NCBI RefSeq assembly: GCF_000499385.1
Contig: NW_013654523.1
Coordinates: 1-64,000 of the forward strand
Direction: 5' to 3'
Source: Eimeria necatrix
Taxonomy: Eukaryota > Apicomplexa > Conoidasida > Eucoccidiorida > Eimeriidae
Length of the DNA stretch: 64,000 nt
How positions within the stretch are numbered: the stretch's first letter is position 1; each line of letters begins with the position of its first letter. This document shows, piece after piece, positions 28,835 through 40,157 of the stretch. Made by a program: the position numbers and the translations under genes. The notes beneath the pieces are model-generated. The model was not told where the DNA came from and did no database searches. It was given only the letters and a program-made list of their open reading frames with translations.

Positions 28835-31453
28835 ATGCAGTATGTGATTGCTGAGAGCACTGTAACGGGTACAGCTCTCAGTGCTCTGTCGGCTACACCT
28901 GCGGCAGCAACTTGTAGCCCTGCGAGTACGTCTGCTGTGGCGACCACGGTTGATCGAACGGAAGCCGCTGAGCACTCAACTGATACCACAGAGCTAACCC
29001 AGAAGCCTGCGAGTGAATACTTACAGCAGAGGGATCAGCAGAATGGCCACTGTCAGCAGCATGCTCAGTCGCAGCAGCGCCCAGGAACTGGGCCTTTGGT
29101 TCTTAGAGGACGCGTACATTACGCCTTTGCTACACGGACTGCTGGCGAATCAGATTTGCAGGGAGTGAAGAATGAATCGTCATCTATGCGCAAGTATATG
29201 CCCAGCGCGATCAGTTGCCTTAGCATTCACAGCAACTACGGCTGTTCCAGCAGCAGTAGAAACGACGGTAGCGATGCTGGTAGTTGCAGCATACTTGGCC
29301 GCATATCGAAGAGCAGTCCAAATGATGGAAACACCGAAATAACGGGCACAAACGGCAGCTGCAGCGGTGGCACTGCAAGGGGCATTGTTGATGGCGGCAG
29401 TCACAGCGGCAGCAGTAGCAGCAAAGGCTGCAGCGACGGCAGCAACGACAGAAGCAAGTGCATCAGTAATGCAGCCATCAACAGTGGCGATGGCGGCGAA
29501 GACGACAAGACTTCGACATTGCCAGCAAGCTCAACGACTGGGAGCCATTCTGCATTCGTCTCAAATGAGCTCGGCAGAAGCCCGCGTGAAAGCAGGAGTC
29601 CTGGCAATGCCAATACTCGCAGCAGCAGCAGTAATGGGAACAGCATGAAAGGTGAGACCAAAGGCAATGCAGACAAACCTACATTGCCGACTTCTGATAT
29701 TGCATTGTTACTGCGCGACTACGCAACCTTCGTGCAGCGGACTGAGCGGCAGTTGAAGGAGCTGCTGAAGCTTGAGCAGCAGCAAGAGGGATCACGTGAA
29801 GGTGATGGACCTCAGCAGAGGCAGCAAAAGCAACCGAGCTTTGCTTACGCGGGCTCATGGGCCGAGTCTTTTGGAGACGGAAGGGTGTCGGTGCAGCAGC
29901 AGGCTCAGCGACAACAGAAACGTGAACAACAGCTCTATGAGACTGGGAATTTGCGCCAGTTAATTACAGAAGGAGCTGTCGTTTGCCATTCTTTGCATGC
30001 ACGGCTTTGCTCACTGCTGCTGAATTCGCCTGCTGGTGCTGCGGGCGACGAGTTGCTGCTCTCCAAACTGCGCCGCGATTTCGAGCAGCAGCAGCAGCAG
30101 TATTCGCGGTTACTGCGACTCCTGAACGCTTGTGCTGACCTGTTACGTAAGACTTCCGTTGTATCGCCTCAGGCGAAAATAAGCGACTGCAACAGCAACA
30201 GCCTCCGCACTGGGGCGCCTTTGGCGGGTGCAGGAAGGAACTCAGCAGGATCACTGCCCGACGGCGCCCCTGCTCGGATTGTTTGGCATGGAAGCCACCA
30301 GGGATCTCCGTGCAGCTTACCGATTGATTTGTATCACTTCGAGGCCCACGGTAGACGGCGCCAGACCGAAGGCATTTTGTGGGACCCAGAGGGTGGCCAA
30401 GTGGCTAGTCCATCCGTAGGCTCGAATAGCTGCGGCGTACAGGATGTAGAAAGCAGAGTCTGGCCGCACAGCTGTGCGGGGAATCTTCCACCCCTCTTTA
30501 TTGGACCTCGAGACGCGCAGAGAGACACTGCAAATGGTTTTCCCAGCGACGTCTTCTGTCAACGCTCCTCTTTGATGGAAGTGCATGAGGACTACGAAAC
30601 CCAGCAGATTATCAGCGAAAGGAAGGAACAACTGCAGCAGCTGCAGCACGTCGAACGCTGCGTTGCTGTGCTGCGGGATCTGCAGCTGCATGCTGCAGCA
30701 GACGTAGAAAGGGGCTCCCACCTGCTGCATGCTGCAGAAGAGGAAGTGGAAGCTGCAGCAGAACACACAGCAGTGGGAGTGGGAGAGCTGGCTGGTGCAG
30801 CACGCAACAAGACACGTTGGTGGGGTGTACAAGGTGGCGGAGCCGCTGCTCTCGTTGGCGTTAGTGTTGGCGCTGTGGCTGGGGGTCCCATTGGAGCAGC
30901 AGTGGGCGCAATCGTGGGCGCTGTAGCTGGGATATCTTCAGGCGCTGCGCTAAGGGGGAGGCATCAAGAAAGGATGAATGCGATTGAAAGATCTACAAGG
31001 CGCCGGAGGGCGCAGCGCGCGAAACGCTTCACAGGCTGTGGTGTACCAGCAAGGAACACAAGCACCGGTCAGAGCACTGGAAGTGGCTTCATCACATCAG
31101 GGGCCCCACATCAAGCATTGGAAGCTCATCCGCGATTATCTGTAGGCAGCCGGAGACCCTTAGCTCTCTCGGAGAGGGCCCCACACGCAACTCTGGGAAG
31201 CTCTTCTTCGCTGCAAGGACGACCAGTTGTATCAGAAGGAAGCAGATCAAGGCCTGGCGGCGGTCCCTTCGTGAGTCAGCCTGCAGAGCTATGTGTGGGT
31301 CAAGCAGAGACGACCGAAAGAGTGCAGGAAAGCCACTCGAGATGCCGTGGGGGGAGGCGCAGGCCACAGCGGACTAATCCTCTGTTTGCTACCTTGGGAA
31401 CGACTCTTGGCGTATCTGGGCTTTTGCCTATTGCTCATTTTCATCCTAGGTAG
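28835..31453 (+). CDS. Syntaxin-17-like Qa-SNARE with glycine-zipper membrane hairpin
   Basis: Membrane-fusion protein candidate. One exon of about 872 residues from the first ATG (28835); the frame is open to 28754 without an ATG, so an upstream exon is possible. The N-terminal third is Ser/Gly/Asn-rich. An Habc-like helical region lies at about 320-440, including LRQLITEG and LSKLRRDFEQQQQQYSRLL, resembling the K-L-x-x-D-F helix of syntaxins. A SNARE-like coiled coil spans about 585-659 (SERKEQLQQLQHVERCVAVL; EEVEAAAEHTAVGVGELAGA). A hydrophobic Gly-rich hairpin follows at about 668-707 with GAVAGGPIGAAVG, very like the GGMVGGPIGLLAG hairpin of syntaxin 17, then a basic stretch and a long unstructured tail. 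Syntaxin 17 acts in autophagosome-lysosome fusion and at ER-mitochondria contacts; the role here is inferred. The central (zero) layer residue does not look like Gln. Confidence 0.65.
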   Translation: MQYVIAESTVTGTALSALSATPAAATCSPASTSAVATTVDRTEAAEHSTDTTELTQKPASEYLQQRDQQNGHCQQHAQSQQRPGTGPLVLRGRVHYAFATRTAGESDLQGVKNESSSMRKYMPSAISCLSIHSNYGCSSSSRNDGSDAGSCSILGRISKSSPNDGNTEITGTNGSCSGGTARGIVDGGSHSGSSSSKGCSDGSNDRSKCISNAAINSGDGGEDDKTSTLPASSTTGSHSAFVSNELGRSPRESRSPGNANTRSSSSNGNSMKGETKGNADKPTLPTSDIALLLRDYATFVQRTERQLKELLKLEQQQEGSREGDGPQQRQQKQPSFAYAGSWAESFGDGRVSVQQQAQRQQKREQQLYETGNLRQLITEGAVVCHSLHARLCSLLLNSPAGAAGDELLLSKLRRDFEQQQQQYSRLLRLLNACADLLRKTSVVSPQAKISDCNSNSLRTGAPLAGAGRNSAGSLPDGAPARIVWHGSHQGSPCSLPIDLYHFEAHGRRRQTEGILWDPEGGQVASPSVGSNSCGVQDVESRVWPHSCAGNLPPLFIGPRDAQRDTANGFPSDVFCQRSSLMEVHEDYETQQIISERKEQLQQLQHVERCVAVLRDLQLHAAADVERGSHLLHAAEEEVEAAAEHTAVGVGELAGAARNKTRWWGVQGGGAAALVGVSVGAVAGGPIGAAVGAIVGAVAGISSGAALRGRHQERMNAIERSTRRRRAQRAKRFTGCGVPARNTSTGQSTGSGFITSGAPHQALEAHPRLSVGSRRPLALSERAPHATLGSSSSLQGRPVVSEGSRSRPGGGPFVSQPAELCVGQAETTERVQESHSRCRGGRRRPQRTNPLFATLGTTLGVSGLLPIAHFHPR

Positions 31454-34186
31454 TTATCACTGCAGCAGGAGGATTGGCAGCAGGAGCGAAAGAAGCAGCA
31501 ACGCCGGCTTACTCTACACTCTCGGGGTATAGAGGTGCATTCGATGCGAACATGAAGGAACCCTCGCAAGCCACTTGGCTTCTGTTAGCTAGACTCGTCC
31601 AAGTCATAAGTATAAAATAAATGCCACGTATTGGAAAGGGCACGCCATCGTGAGATGCTCAACAGAAGCATTAGTTTGTTGGCCTCCCCAGCCATACGGG
31701 ACCATTTTTAGAGTCCCGTAGTTATCTGGTGAACATGTTCTCTTGAGTACAGCGAGTTTTTTAAGTCAAATTTCCCACGCCTGTGTAGCTCTGTGGAACG
31801 CATCTCAGTAGTTCGGTTGGGTGCAGCACCTCTCAGAAGGCGAGGTCGTCCATAATGCTATTTCAGTCTCTTAGGATCCTGTAATGACCGCAATTGAAAG
31901 GCATACGCTTGGAAATGTGCAGTAATTGTTTCTAATAGCAGGACGACTAGCGAAAACGCTGGGCGCGCATTGGCTACACGAACTGAAAACAACGCCGGGG
32001 AGAATTCAGCACAGAACGCTCTCCGACTGCGAAATTACTGCTCTGAGAGTTTCTTTATGGAGAACATGAAGCCAGGAACAGTAGCGGAAGATACTCTGGA
32101 ATGTTCACCCGGTCTCCGGACTATGGGGACGCGATCGCTGGTAGCTTGCAAATTTCGCTACTTTTTACGGTAGCGAAGTACTGCTGTCATTCCCTTCTGT
32201 AGAGATGCCTCAGCAAATGTGGATATGGTAAAATTGAATAGGGAAGCCTTAATAACTCGCTGCTCTTTTATTTGGCATTGCCACGCGGTCAGCAGATAAA
32301 CGTGTGGCTTTTTTTGGGCTTAAGAAGGCTCTTGACCCCATGCTGAACAATATATGCATAGCTCCACTTGCTTTCCCACACAGGTGTCTGCGTAGGTATG
32401 CTTGCGCTGGTTGTCTGTTTACGTCTGAGAAGCGGGATATGGAGAATCGAGTCTTCAACACTTGCCGAAGTTCCAAAAGGCTTCAGCTAAGTGGGGCTTT
32501 ATCTGGTCTATGTTGCTTGCATAGGCCAGGCACCACGCGTCCCAGTGTACAAGCGACATAGGCTACGCCAGTTCGTGTTCTCTACTTCACCCAGCGTTTT
32601 CAGGTTCCCCGGCAGGACGCATTATTAAGGGTCCATGACGTTTACCTGCACCGGACTACATTTTAGGTTGCGGAGAGGGAGCTTGTTCAAATTTACAGTT
32701 GCAGCCTAGTAAGCCCACTCCACTGCGCACTCTTAGTGGGCGCACCAATATGTCATGGACCTGGGGCGAATAATACCAGATCCACCACACACGACTAACT
32801 AAACTCTGCAACTCCCGAGCTGCAGCGGTCACCTCGGTGGAAAAACATAACGTCTCAGTTGAGAGATACCTGCTATCTAAACGAGGTAGGAATGTTCAAC
32901 GTAGCCTGTACTTTAAAAGTCCCAGCAAATCCCCAGTAGCTTGTGCCTGAATAGCTGCCGAACCTTTGTGGAAAGCGTTTCCCGAAGCTATCCCTTCAGC
33001 CTAGTTGCGCAAGTTTATGGTGTATCTTGCTGTTCACTTGAATGCCCCGTTTTCAAAACTTCCTGACCCAAGCTACTCCAGCTGTGAAGCTAACCTGTCT
33101 GGTTCAATGGCTGCTCCAAATCTTTGATATGTTCTGTACCTACTTTGGTAAATGATTTACGCATGAGCCTTCTTACCCCAAAAAAGCCGCAAGCCGCCAA
33201 TTGTTAGTCCGCTGCCCTGTGTTGTGGTACCAAAGCCTGTATATTCACTGGATATAAATGTTCCCTACATACTGCAGCGGAAAGCAACCAGGGGCCATAA
33301 GGCGCTGATAACGCACCCTTAGCAAGCGAAAATCGACTTCCAAACCAAGCATCGGCTCGCATCCTTTACTACAAGATTTTCCCTGAGTGACTTGAAATTG
33401 TTGCGTACAAGCCTCACTATCAAGCCAATTTTCACTGCGTTCTGGAGGCCTCCGTTGCTCTTTTAATGTTTTCTCTGTAGGGCCCATGCAGCCTCTAGTA
33501 CTTCCTCCGTGCAATGTCGCACTGTGGAGTATGGAAATTCTGCGCCGGCCGCTGTACACATCCAAAACTTCTAAAAAAATCCACAATAAAAAATATTTTG
33601 CGCTTGCCGTTGTAAAAACCTGAGGGGAGCGTTGCCTTCTACACTGCAACAGAGAAGCATTTCCCCAAATGCTCCCCCCAGATGCTCTGGCGTGAGACAA
33701 TCAGGATATCCTTCCAAGACCATCTCGTTTTGGCTTCCACTAGAGCTCTCGAAAGTGTCTGCCTTGCAACGACCCGAGCAAGATGACACTTCTAACTTCC
33801 TCTGTGTTGAGACGGTTTCTGGCTTGTTCACGCCAGCAAGCATTGATTAGCACCCCGCTGCAGTGGTATTGGCTGTGTATGTGGTAATCATTTGAGAGGC
33901 GCACCCCTGGTGGGTCTCACATAGGAGCGACGCCAACTCTACCTCTGCCTTCGTTCATCCGCTTCGTTCTCTTGGCAAACTGCTTGACTTCGTGCCCGTC
34001 ACGGGCCCTCTGCGCCTGAAGTGAGCCCACACGCTAGCTCCCGAGCTTGCTAAAAAAACGTACTAACCTACGTGCCGAGGAGGGAACGTCCGCAACGCAT
34101 TCGCGGAGCTTTGAAGGCTGCTCAAACGGAGACAAGCAAGTGACAGCTAGCGCTGAAATGAGAGACCCGTGCATTTGTCGCCTCAC
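31454..34186. other. No supported gene; possible terminal exon of the neighbour
   Basis: Nothing recognisable to about 33.5 kb. On the minus strand an open exon-like piece (33801 down to about 33571, acceptor CAACACAG, starts RKLEVSSCSGRC) would join in phase to the last HCA59-type exon but lacks family similarity. A much shorter ending near 34070-34050 is the alternative. Confidence 0.4.
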
Positions 34187-35746
34187 CTGTTGACCATTCC
34201 TCTTCCGGAACTGATAATCCGGTATGTACCATGTATACCTTTGGCCAAATGCAGTTTTGCGGACGACATCCGGGTCTTCGGGGTTCTCCTCCCTAAGAAA
34301 ACAGTGCAGCAGGGCACTCCCAACACTCAAACTCAACGCACCACAAGAGAAGGCCCTTCACGAGTACTGCACAAGAATTTGCACCATCCAATCAACCCAA
34401 GCATCTGTACTCTTGAAAGTGCACACAAAGGTCCATAAATACAAATGCGACACGCACGCTTCCTCTAGAAGCCCTTTCCGAAGAAGTTGGCGCTTTGCTC
34501 GCTCTGTTGCCTCAATATTTTTGAGCTTTGTTCTGCATCACACACCGTGAAAAAGCAATCGAGCTAGCATAATGGGTTAACATCGCAAGACCGCTTCTCC
34601 CACGCCTCTTTGATAAACTAAGTTCTAAACTCTCTCGTGAGAGTGCAGCACGATAGGTTGGTAGTGAACATAGAACTTCTAGACAGAAGCGAAGCGTGTT
34701 CTTACTCCATTGGAAGCTCCACCTCAACAAGACCTGTGACCCAATTCATCTGGTCCTTGTACTCCTCTGTCTTATCTGCGACCTGTGACAGACACTCCAA
34801 CCATAACAGCGTACAAGCATTGAACTAGGAACCCAAAACCTGCAGCATGTCTTCTAATGTGCGAAATTCTAACTCCGTGCAAACCTATCAGCATGAATGA
34901 TGCAGCCGCACTATTGCAGCTGTGACTGATGTACTCTAAAGGGCAAAGTCAGTGTGTCCTTGGGTGCTGTGTTCCAGCGTCACCTTCAAGTGATCCGGAA
35001 TGGCGTACAAATCCCTCATCTTGTCCACCATGTCGTGTTCTCTCAAAGCCTTCTCCTCCCGGCTTTCGTGTTGTTTGTCTTTTAACCTTTCACGCAGAAA
35101 CTCCTCTCTGATTCGCGTAAAAGCACACGAGAGCGAAACGGTCATCAACGGGGTTCGAAATTTTCATAACGCCTCCACTGGGCATAGAATGAAAAAATAC
35201 CCTCTGGTCTCTCACCCAGTGCCCCTATGAAACTCTCAGGTAAACTTACAGGTGTTTATCTGTAGCAGATCCGGGACCCCCTGAGGCGAAGTTTTTCTCA
35301 AGAAGGCCTCCAGCGTCCTCTGCCTCTTCCTCTTCGTTTGCATCCCGTGCTTCCTCCAGGGAAGCACGAACGTCCAAACCTTTACGTGGGCCTCCGCGCA
35401 TACGCTGCAAATCCTTCATGCTCCTGACAACCTCAAGTGTATCGTCTTCACTCTCTGAAGCTCCCTCCTCTTTAGGTGCGCTTGCCGCGTCCACTGCGGA
35501 GCACCCAGTCGCGGGGCCGGCTCCCGGTGAAGTCCCAAGTGTGGCATCTTCCTCTTCTAAGTCCTTCAGCCGTCTCAAAGAATGAAGGGAGCGGGATCCC
35601 GAAAGAAACACACTTCCAGAAGGTCTTGTTGCATCACTAGATTGAACTTCTGTTGCAATAGAACAGGAGCGGGAGCAATCCAACTCTCCAACGGTGGGAG
35701 ATAACTCAGCACCGTCTGAGGCGGTGCCACCCCCAGTAGATGTCAT
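34187..35746 (-). CDS. HCA59/C9orf78/Tls1-family spliceosome-associated protein
   Basis: Minus-strand exons 35746-35250, 35107-34984, 34782-34706, 34532-34458 and 34292-34187 join in phase to 293 residues; the C-terminal exon is unresolved. Family signatures in order: a helix with VVRSMKDLQRMRGGPRKGLD, an acidic stretch then GGLLEKNFASGG, DKHLEEFLRERLKDK, DLYAIPDHLK (compare LYELPENIRV in C9orf78), then TGLVEVELPMETKLKNIEAT (compare the SGIPEVDLGIDAKIKNI segment). In other eukaryotes this protein associates with Brr2/SNRNP200 and affects splice-site choice; fission yeast Tls1 influences telomere-factor splicing. The start at 35746 was chosen as the ATG just before low-complexity sequence; the longer frame upstream (to 35872) looks non-coding. 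The acidic, Ser-rich N-terminus is typical of a disordered nuclear protein. Confidence 0.72.
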
Positions 35747-38700
35747 GAAGACAAGTCCACAATGATGCCACTGATTACAAGTCTGGGGATTGCTATGTAA
35801 AAGAATTGCCCACTGAATCTTAAGGGCCACGTGAAACCTTGCCAGCAAACAGCGTAGTACACTACTCTCCAATCAGGTTGCCCGTCCGTGTATTAGTTCG
35901 TGTGCATCAGAAGTTACATTGGGGAGAGCACATGAGCCGCAGACAAATTCCGTTCGATCCTATTTTCTGCAGATAAAATGGAGCGATGGCTCGTTTTCTT
36001 CCACTCCAAAAGCGTAGGCGTGTGGGAGCTGGAGTGAGTTAAAATGCCAGGAAATTTCAGAGAGGCAAGAAGAAAAGATAAAACGGGGAATTTAAGGCGC
36101 CACAACGTGGTACTCACATCCAGTACGGTACAGACTAGGGAAGATCACCAGGCAAGTCTGGAAGGCCAGCCTCTTGTAGATGTCCATGCACAGGAGTTCA
36201 GGCAAAAAGAGTAAAAGAAATCCATAGCCGATGTAATTTTCTTCTCATAGGTGGATTCTACTTGTCCTTGGATGCAAGGGAATCTCTGGGGCCCAGAGAG
36301 TGCCAGTGCATGGGGCTGAGGGTAATACTAAGCCAACAAAACCAAATTGCACTCAAAACATGAATGCTGGGTCTGACCTGCAATTGTCATTTCTGTGGAT
36401 GTTCCTAAAGGCCCTCAAGAGAGGCAGACATAAGTAGGCCACGGGATGCACGTAAGAGTGTGTTCTCTCATCGTTTGGCTAACCGCGATGTAGCATTCGC
36501 CTCACAGCATGCTCCACATTGTATACTACTATGTCGCCTAGTGTAGCTAGAAAATTTTCTTAAGATTATCAGAGGCCGCTTTGCGGCAAGAACGGCATGA
36601 ATTAACGAAACTGCTTCAGTGAAGTGTACTTGGGTTGCCTGCGGAGGCTTGACTTAGCTCCATAACAGAAGTTTTGCGAGTTAAAAGAAGTAAATCGTAT
36701 TCAGCTGGTTTTGCGCTTTCTCAGAGTACTAGAGTATATGCCGCTGGGGACACCTACGCCTCAGCGAAACTGAAGCTCTCCAGCGCCTCTTTTGCACATG
36801 TACTCAGTGAAACATCCGCAATGTTTATCCTTTCAATCCGTTTACCATGTTTAAAGTCTGGTGAAATTCTTACCGAGCGCGTGTGAACTCGTCTCTTACA
36901 AGTGAATTTTCGGAGTCCCCTAACACGTGAACTGGTCGTATTGCAGATCGCTCTGACCGCGAAAACTGGTGGGATGCCTTCACGCTGCCAAAAGCTAATA
37001 TCTAAAACCTCAGAAATTTCTGCGGCACAAACTGCCATGCACGACGTAAAATTTAAGACGGCTTGTACCTAGGAGCCAGAAACCGCGCTGCAGAACGGTT
37101 GGGCTGCGAATACCGAGTTTTAGAGAGTAAAGGGATATCACAAACGTATGGCATGTTTCTTTAATCCACTCAGAAACTGAACAGACGTTTGGAAAGTTAC
37201 GTTTTAGCAGCGAAGTTCCCGATAACCCTGCGGCGGCGGTTTCAACAACACGTCTCGATCGAAATTCAATTAATTTTAGGACTACGAAACTGGTAATAAA
37301 ATCAAAAATATCTCAGTAGAGCGTGAGCGTTCTGTCGTGATTCGAAGTAGACGCATAGAATCTTACGCAATAGCTCAACGAAGGCAAACAATAGCTCAGA
37401 AGCTCTGTGAGTCTAATACGGTTGAAGGTGGCTGCTCCTACCTTCGAGGCGTTTCTATTGTGCACACGAAGAAGATGCACGTGATCCCTGCTTCACCAGC
37501 TCCCAGCGTTACATATGGGGAATTTTCCCGCAGATTGCAAAGAAGAGGCGCTCCGCTGGCGTCGCTCAGGTGGGTTCTCCGGGATCCCCGAATGCCGAAA
37601 GTTTGAGAATAGACACGATGAAGCTACCCAAGAGGGTAGACTGAACCTACCCAAAAGGCCAAGCTGAAGGTAGCTCAAAGGGCAGAACCAGGCAGTCACT
37701 TGGGGTTACGGTGATACGGGTCCCTCCCCATATTGCTGAGGACTATTCAGCAAATCATAAGGCACATAGCAGCGTAACGTGCTGTTCATCGAAGGCAAGC
37801 AACTCAGTTAAACTTTCGTGCGAAGCAGCATACGTCTTTCCGCCAACAGTCTCAAATTTAGCGCAGTAAAGTATATATATGTGCGCGTAAAATATATAAC
37901 ACATACAGTGTCCCCACCATTATTCACAGCTAATTTCAGGGTCCAGCGGTATCTAAAGGCAACAAACATATAATTTTGACCTAAACCCATCTCAGAAAAG
38001 TTCAGATTAATGTGAAGTAGAGTACTTTATGTGTACTGGCAACTGTACGACTCTGCGTTAAGACCTCATAGTTATTTATTTTGTGAGCTGTTACTGTTGA
38101 AGGCAGCTAGCACATGGTAGCGCAAATGCAAAAATGGCTAGCGAGCCCAGGGGCCGGAGACAATCACTTGTCCTGTTTCATATACAGTAGCATTTGGCAA
38201 GAGGTTGTCGCGTCTTAAGACGCTAGCTGATTTCAGGTTCACTCTGGGGCGTTTGTGCCAGCTGGCCAGCTATAGGGTGCCATTTTGAGCCTGATATCGG
38301 GCTTTGAGCCTCGCTTACCATACGAGCACGAAACAGCATTCAGTCAGAAGGCTGCTAAGGGCATTTCCTTGATGTCCACAACTAGCATTGTACGGAGCCC
38401 GTTAATTGCTTTTTGGAAGGTATGTTGGATTGATTCCAGCTAACCCCTTAAGTGCTAGTTCTTTGACACCCGACTAACGAGCTTGAAGAGGCTGGCGTTC
38501 ATTCAAAAGTGGACCCTGCCTGTTTTTCAGTTTCCCAGACGCACATTTTTAAGTATTCGTGAGTCAGTCTGCCCTGCACGATTGTCAGGTGCGCCAGTTG
38601 GGCTTCTACTGCTCCCATATTCAAGTACTATCAAGTTCTTCTTCACTTTAGAGAAGGTGAGTGCCCAAGCATGCCAGTGGAGCTATTCGCTAGCGTGAAT

Positions 38701-39358
38701 TCGCACTCTTTTGATTTTTTGCCGCCTTTCTTCTAGCTGCTCAATTATAGTGCAGCGCTTGCTATTCTTTGACATGAAAGTCAATACAATAAGAGTTTTC
38801 ATCTGAAGTTGAGACAAGCTCATATTTTGTGGTCGCATTTCTTTCTTGTGAGACCTCAAAGTTTTGTTGCTTATACCAACGCGCTACAAAATGACATTTT
38901 TGCACTAAGAAAGTGACAAATACATCAATTTCCAGACAGCAGCGATATCTGCTGGGTAGCTTTTCCAGTTAGTCAAAGGTGCGCCATTCATTAATTCACT
39001 GTAGTCAGAAGTCATAAGATTATTGGTTGAAGTAGAAACATACAGCTCAGGTGAATGCAGGAAGAGCGAAAAAGAAGCAGGTGATGATGAACCAATATTG
39101 AAAAGATGATAAAACAAACGCAAACAAATCTGAAGCCCTGCATAAAAAGAAACTCCCTACTCCACAGAAAAGTTTAAAACGCGAGGTCGATTTCGGAAGC
39201 AACAAGCATGGGTTGTGGGTTGAGACTTGCTCATTAAAACGCACCAGCTCCTTGTTATAGACAATGCATTTTGTAGAGCGACGAGGCTTTGTTGGCAGCT
39301 GCATATCATGATTTGCACTTCTAAGCCCCTACGTCCTGCAGGTTGAAAGCATCTACTG

Positions 39359-39770
39359 GAGCTAATTACGGAGGAAGGCAACTAGGAATGGGTCAAGTTA
39401 CCGGTTTCCGTTATACACAGCAGTACAAGGAAGAGCAGCTCATTACGCTATTCGCGTAGTCCTCAGCGTCCAAGCTATTCTCAGAGCCACGAATTTATTC
39501 TGCCACATTCTTCTTTTTGTGTTCTTTATCGAAGAGAAGTTGATACCCTTGGACACTCGACACAGCGGACAATATGGTCAGGTTCACAAACAGCAATTTT
39601 ATTGCATCTTTAGAGGCAGTAGGGTGCACAAAGTAACTGGCCCTGAGAATAGCGTGGACGCTGAGGACTCCGCGAATAGCGTAAGGAGCTACTCTTCCTT
39701 GTACTGCTGTGTATAACGAACACCGGTAACTTGACCCATTCCTAGTTGCTCTCCTCCGTGATTGGCTCTA
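39359..39770. mobile_element. Foldback element with about 130-base inverted arms (MITE-like)
   Basis: The left arm (about 39359-39488) and the reverse complement of the right arm (about 39640-39770) match over about 130 bases with few mismatches and a small indel, e.g. GGAATGGGTCAAGTTACCGG on the left and its complement on the right. The spacer of about 150 bases has no coding content. I see no clear target-site duplication. It could be a non-autonomous DNA transposon remnant or a local inverted duplication. Confidence 0.75.
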
Positions 39771-40080
39771 GTGAGACCCGCAAGCTTTACCAACGAGTAA
39801 CTTATTTCCAGGCAGCCTGATATCAGGATTTTTCTTCATGATGTTGTTAAGGAGCAAGCTGGTAAATTCCTACGTGAGGGACTCCATTCATTGGCAAAAA
39901 GCAGCGACAGGTATATAGTAAAAGGCGAGGCATTAAACTAGCTAGCCCATGCCCAATAGACACTCACGGAGGACCCTTCTTCACTCTAGTTCTCGAAGTT
40001 TCACTGCAGTATTTTCTACTGGCTCCCAGATGTATGCACTGAAATTCGCTACACGCAAGCGCACTCCAAAGGGCACGCTA

Positions 40081-40157
40081 TTACCAGTAACGGATTACCG
40101 CAAGTTTGTGGATACGCCGTGTGTTCACAAACTTGCAGTAATCCCTGTTACCAGTAA
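40081..40157. repeat. Short hairpin (about 30-base arms)
   Basis: TTACCAGTAACGGATTACCG followed by CAAGTTTGTG pairs with CACAAACTTGCAGTAATCCC then TGTTACCAGTAA after a 14-base loop, with a few mismatches and gaps. Confidence 0.8.
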
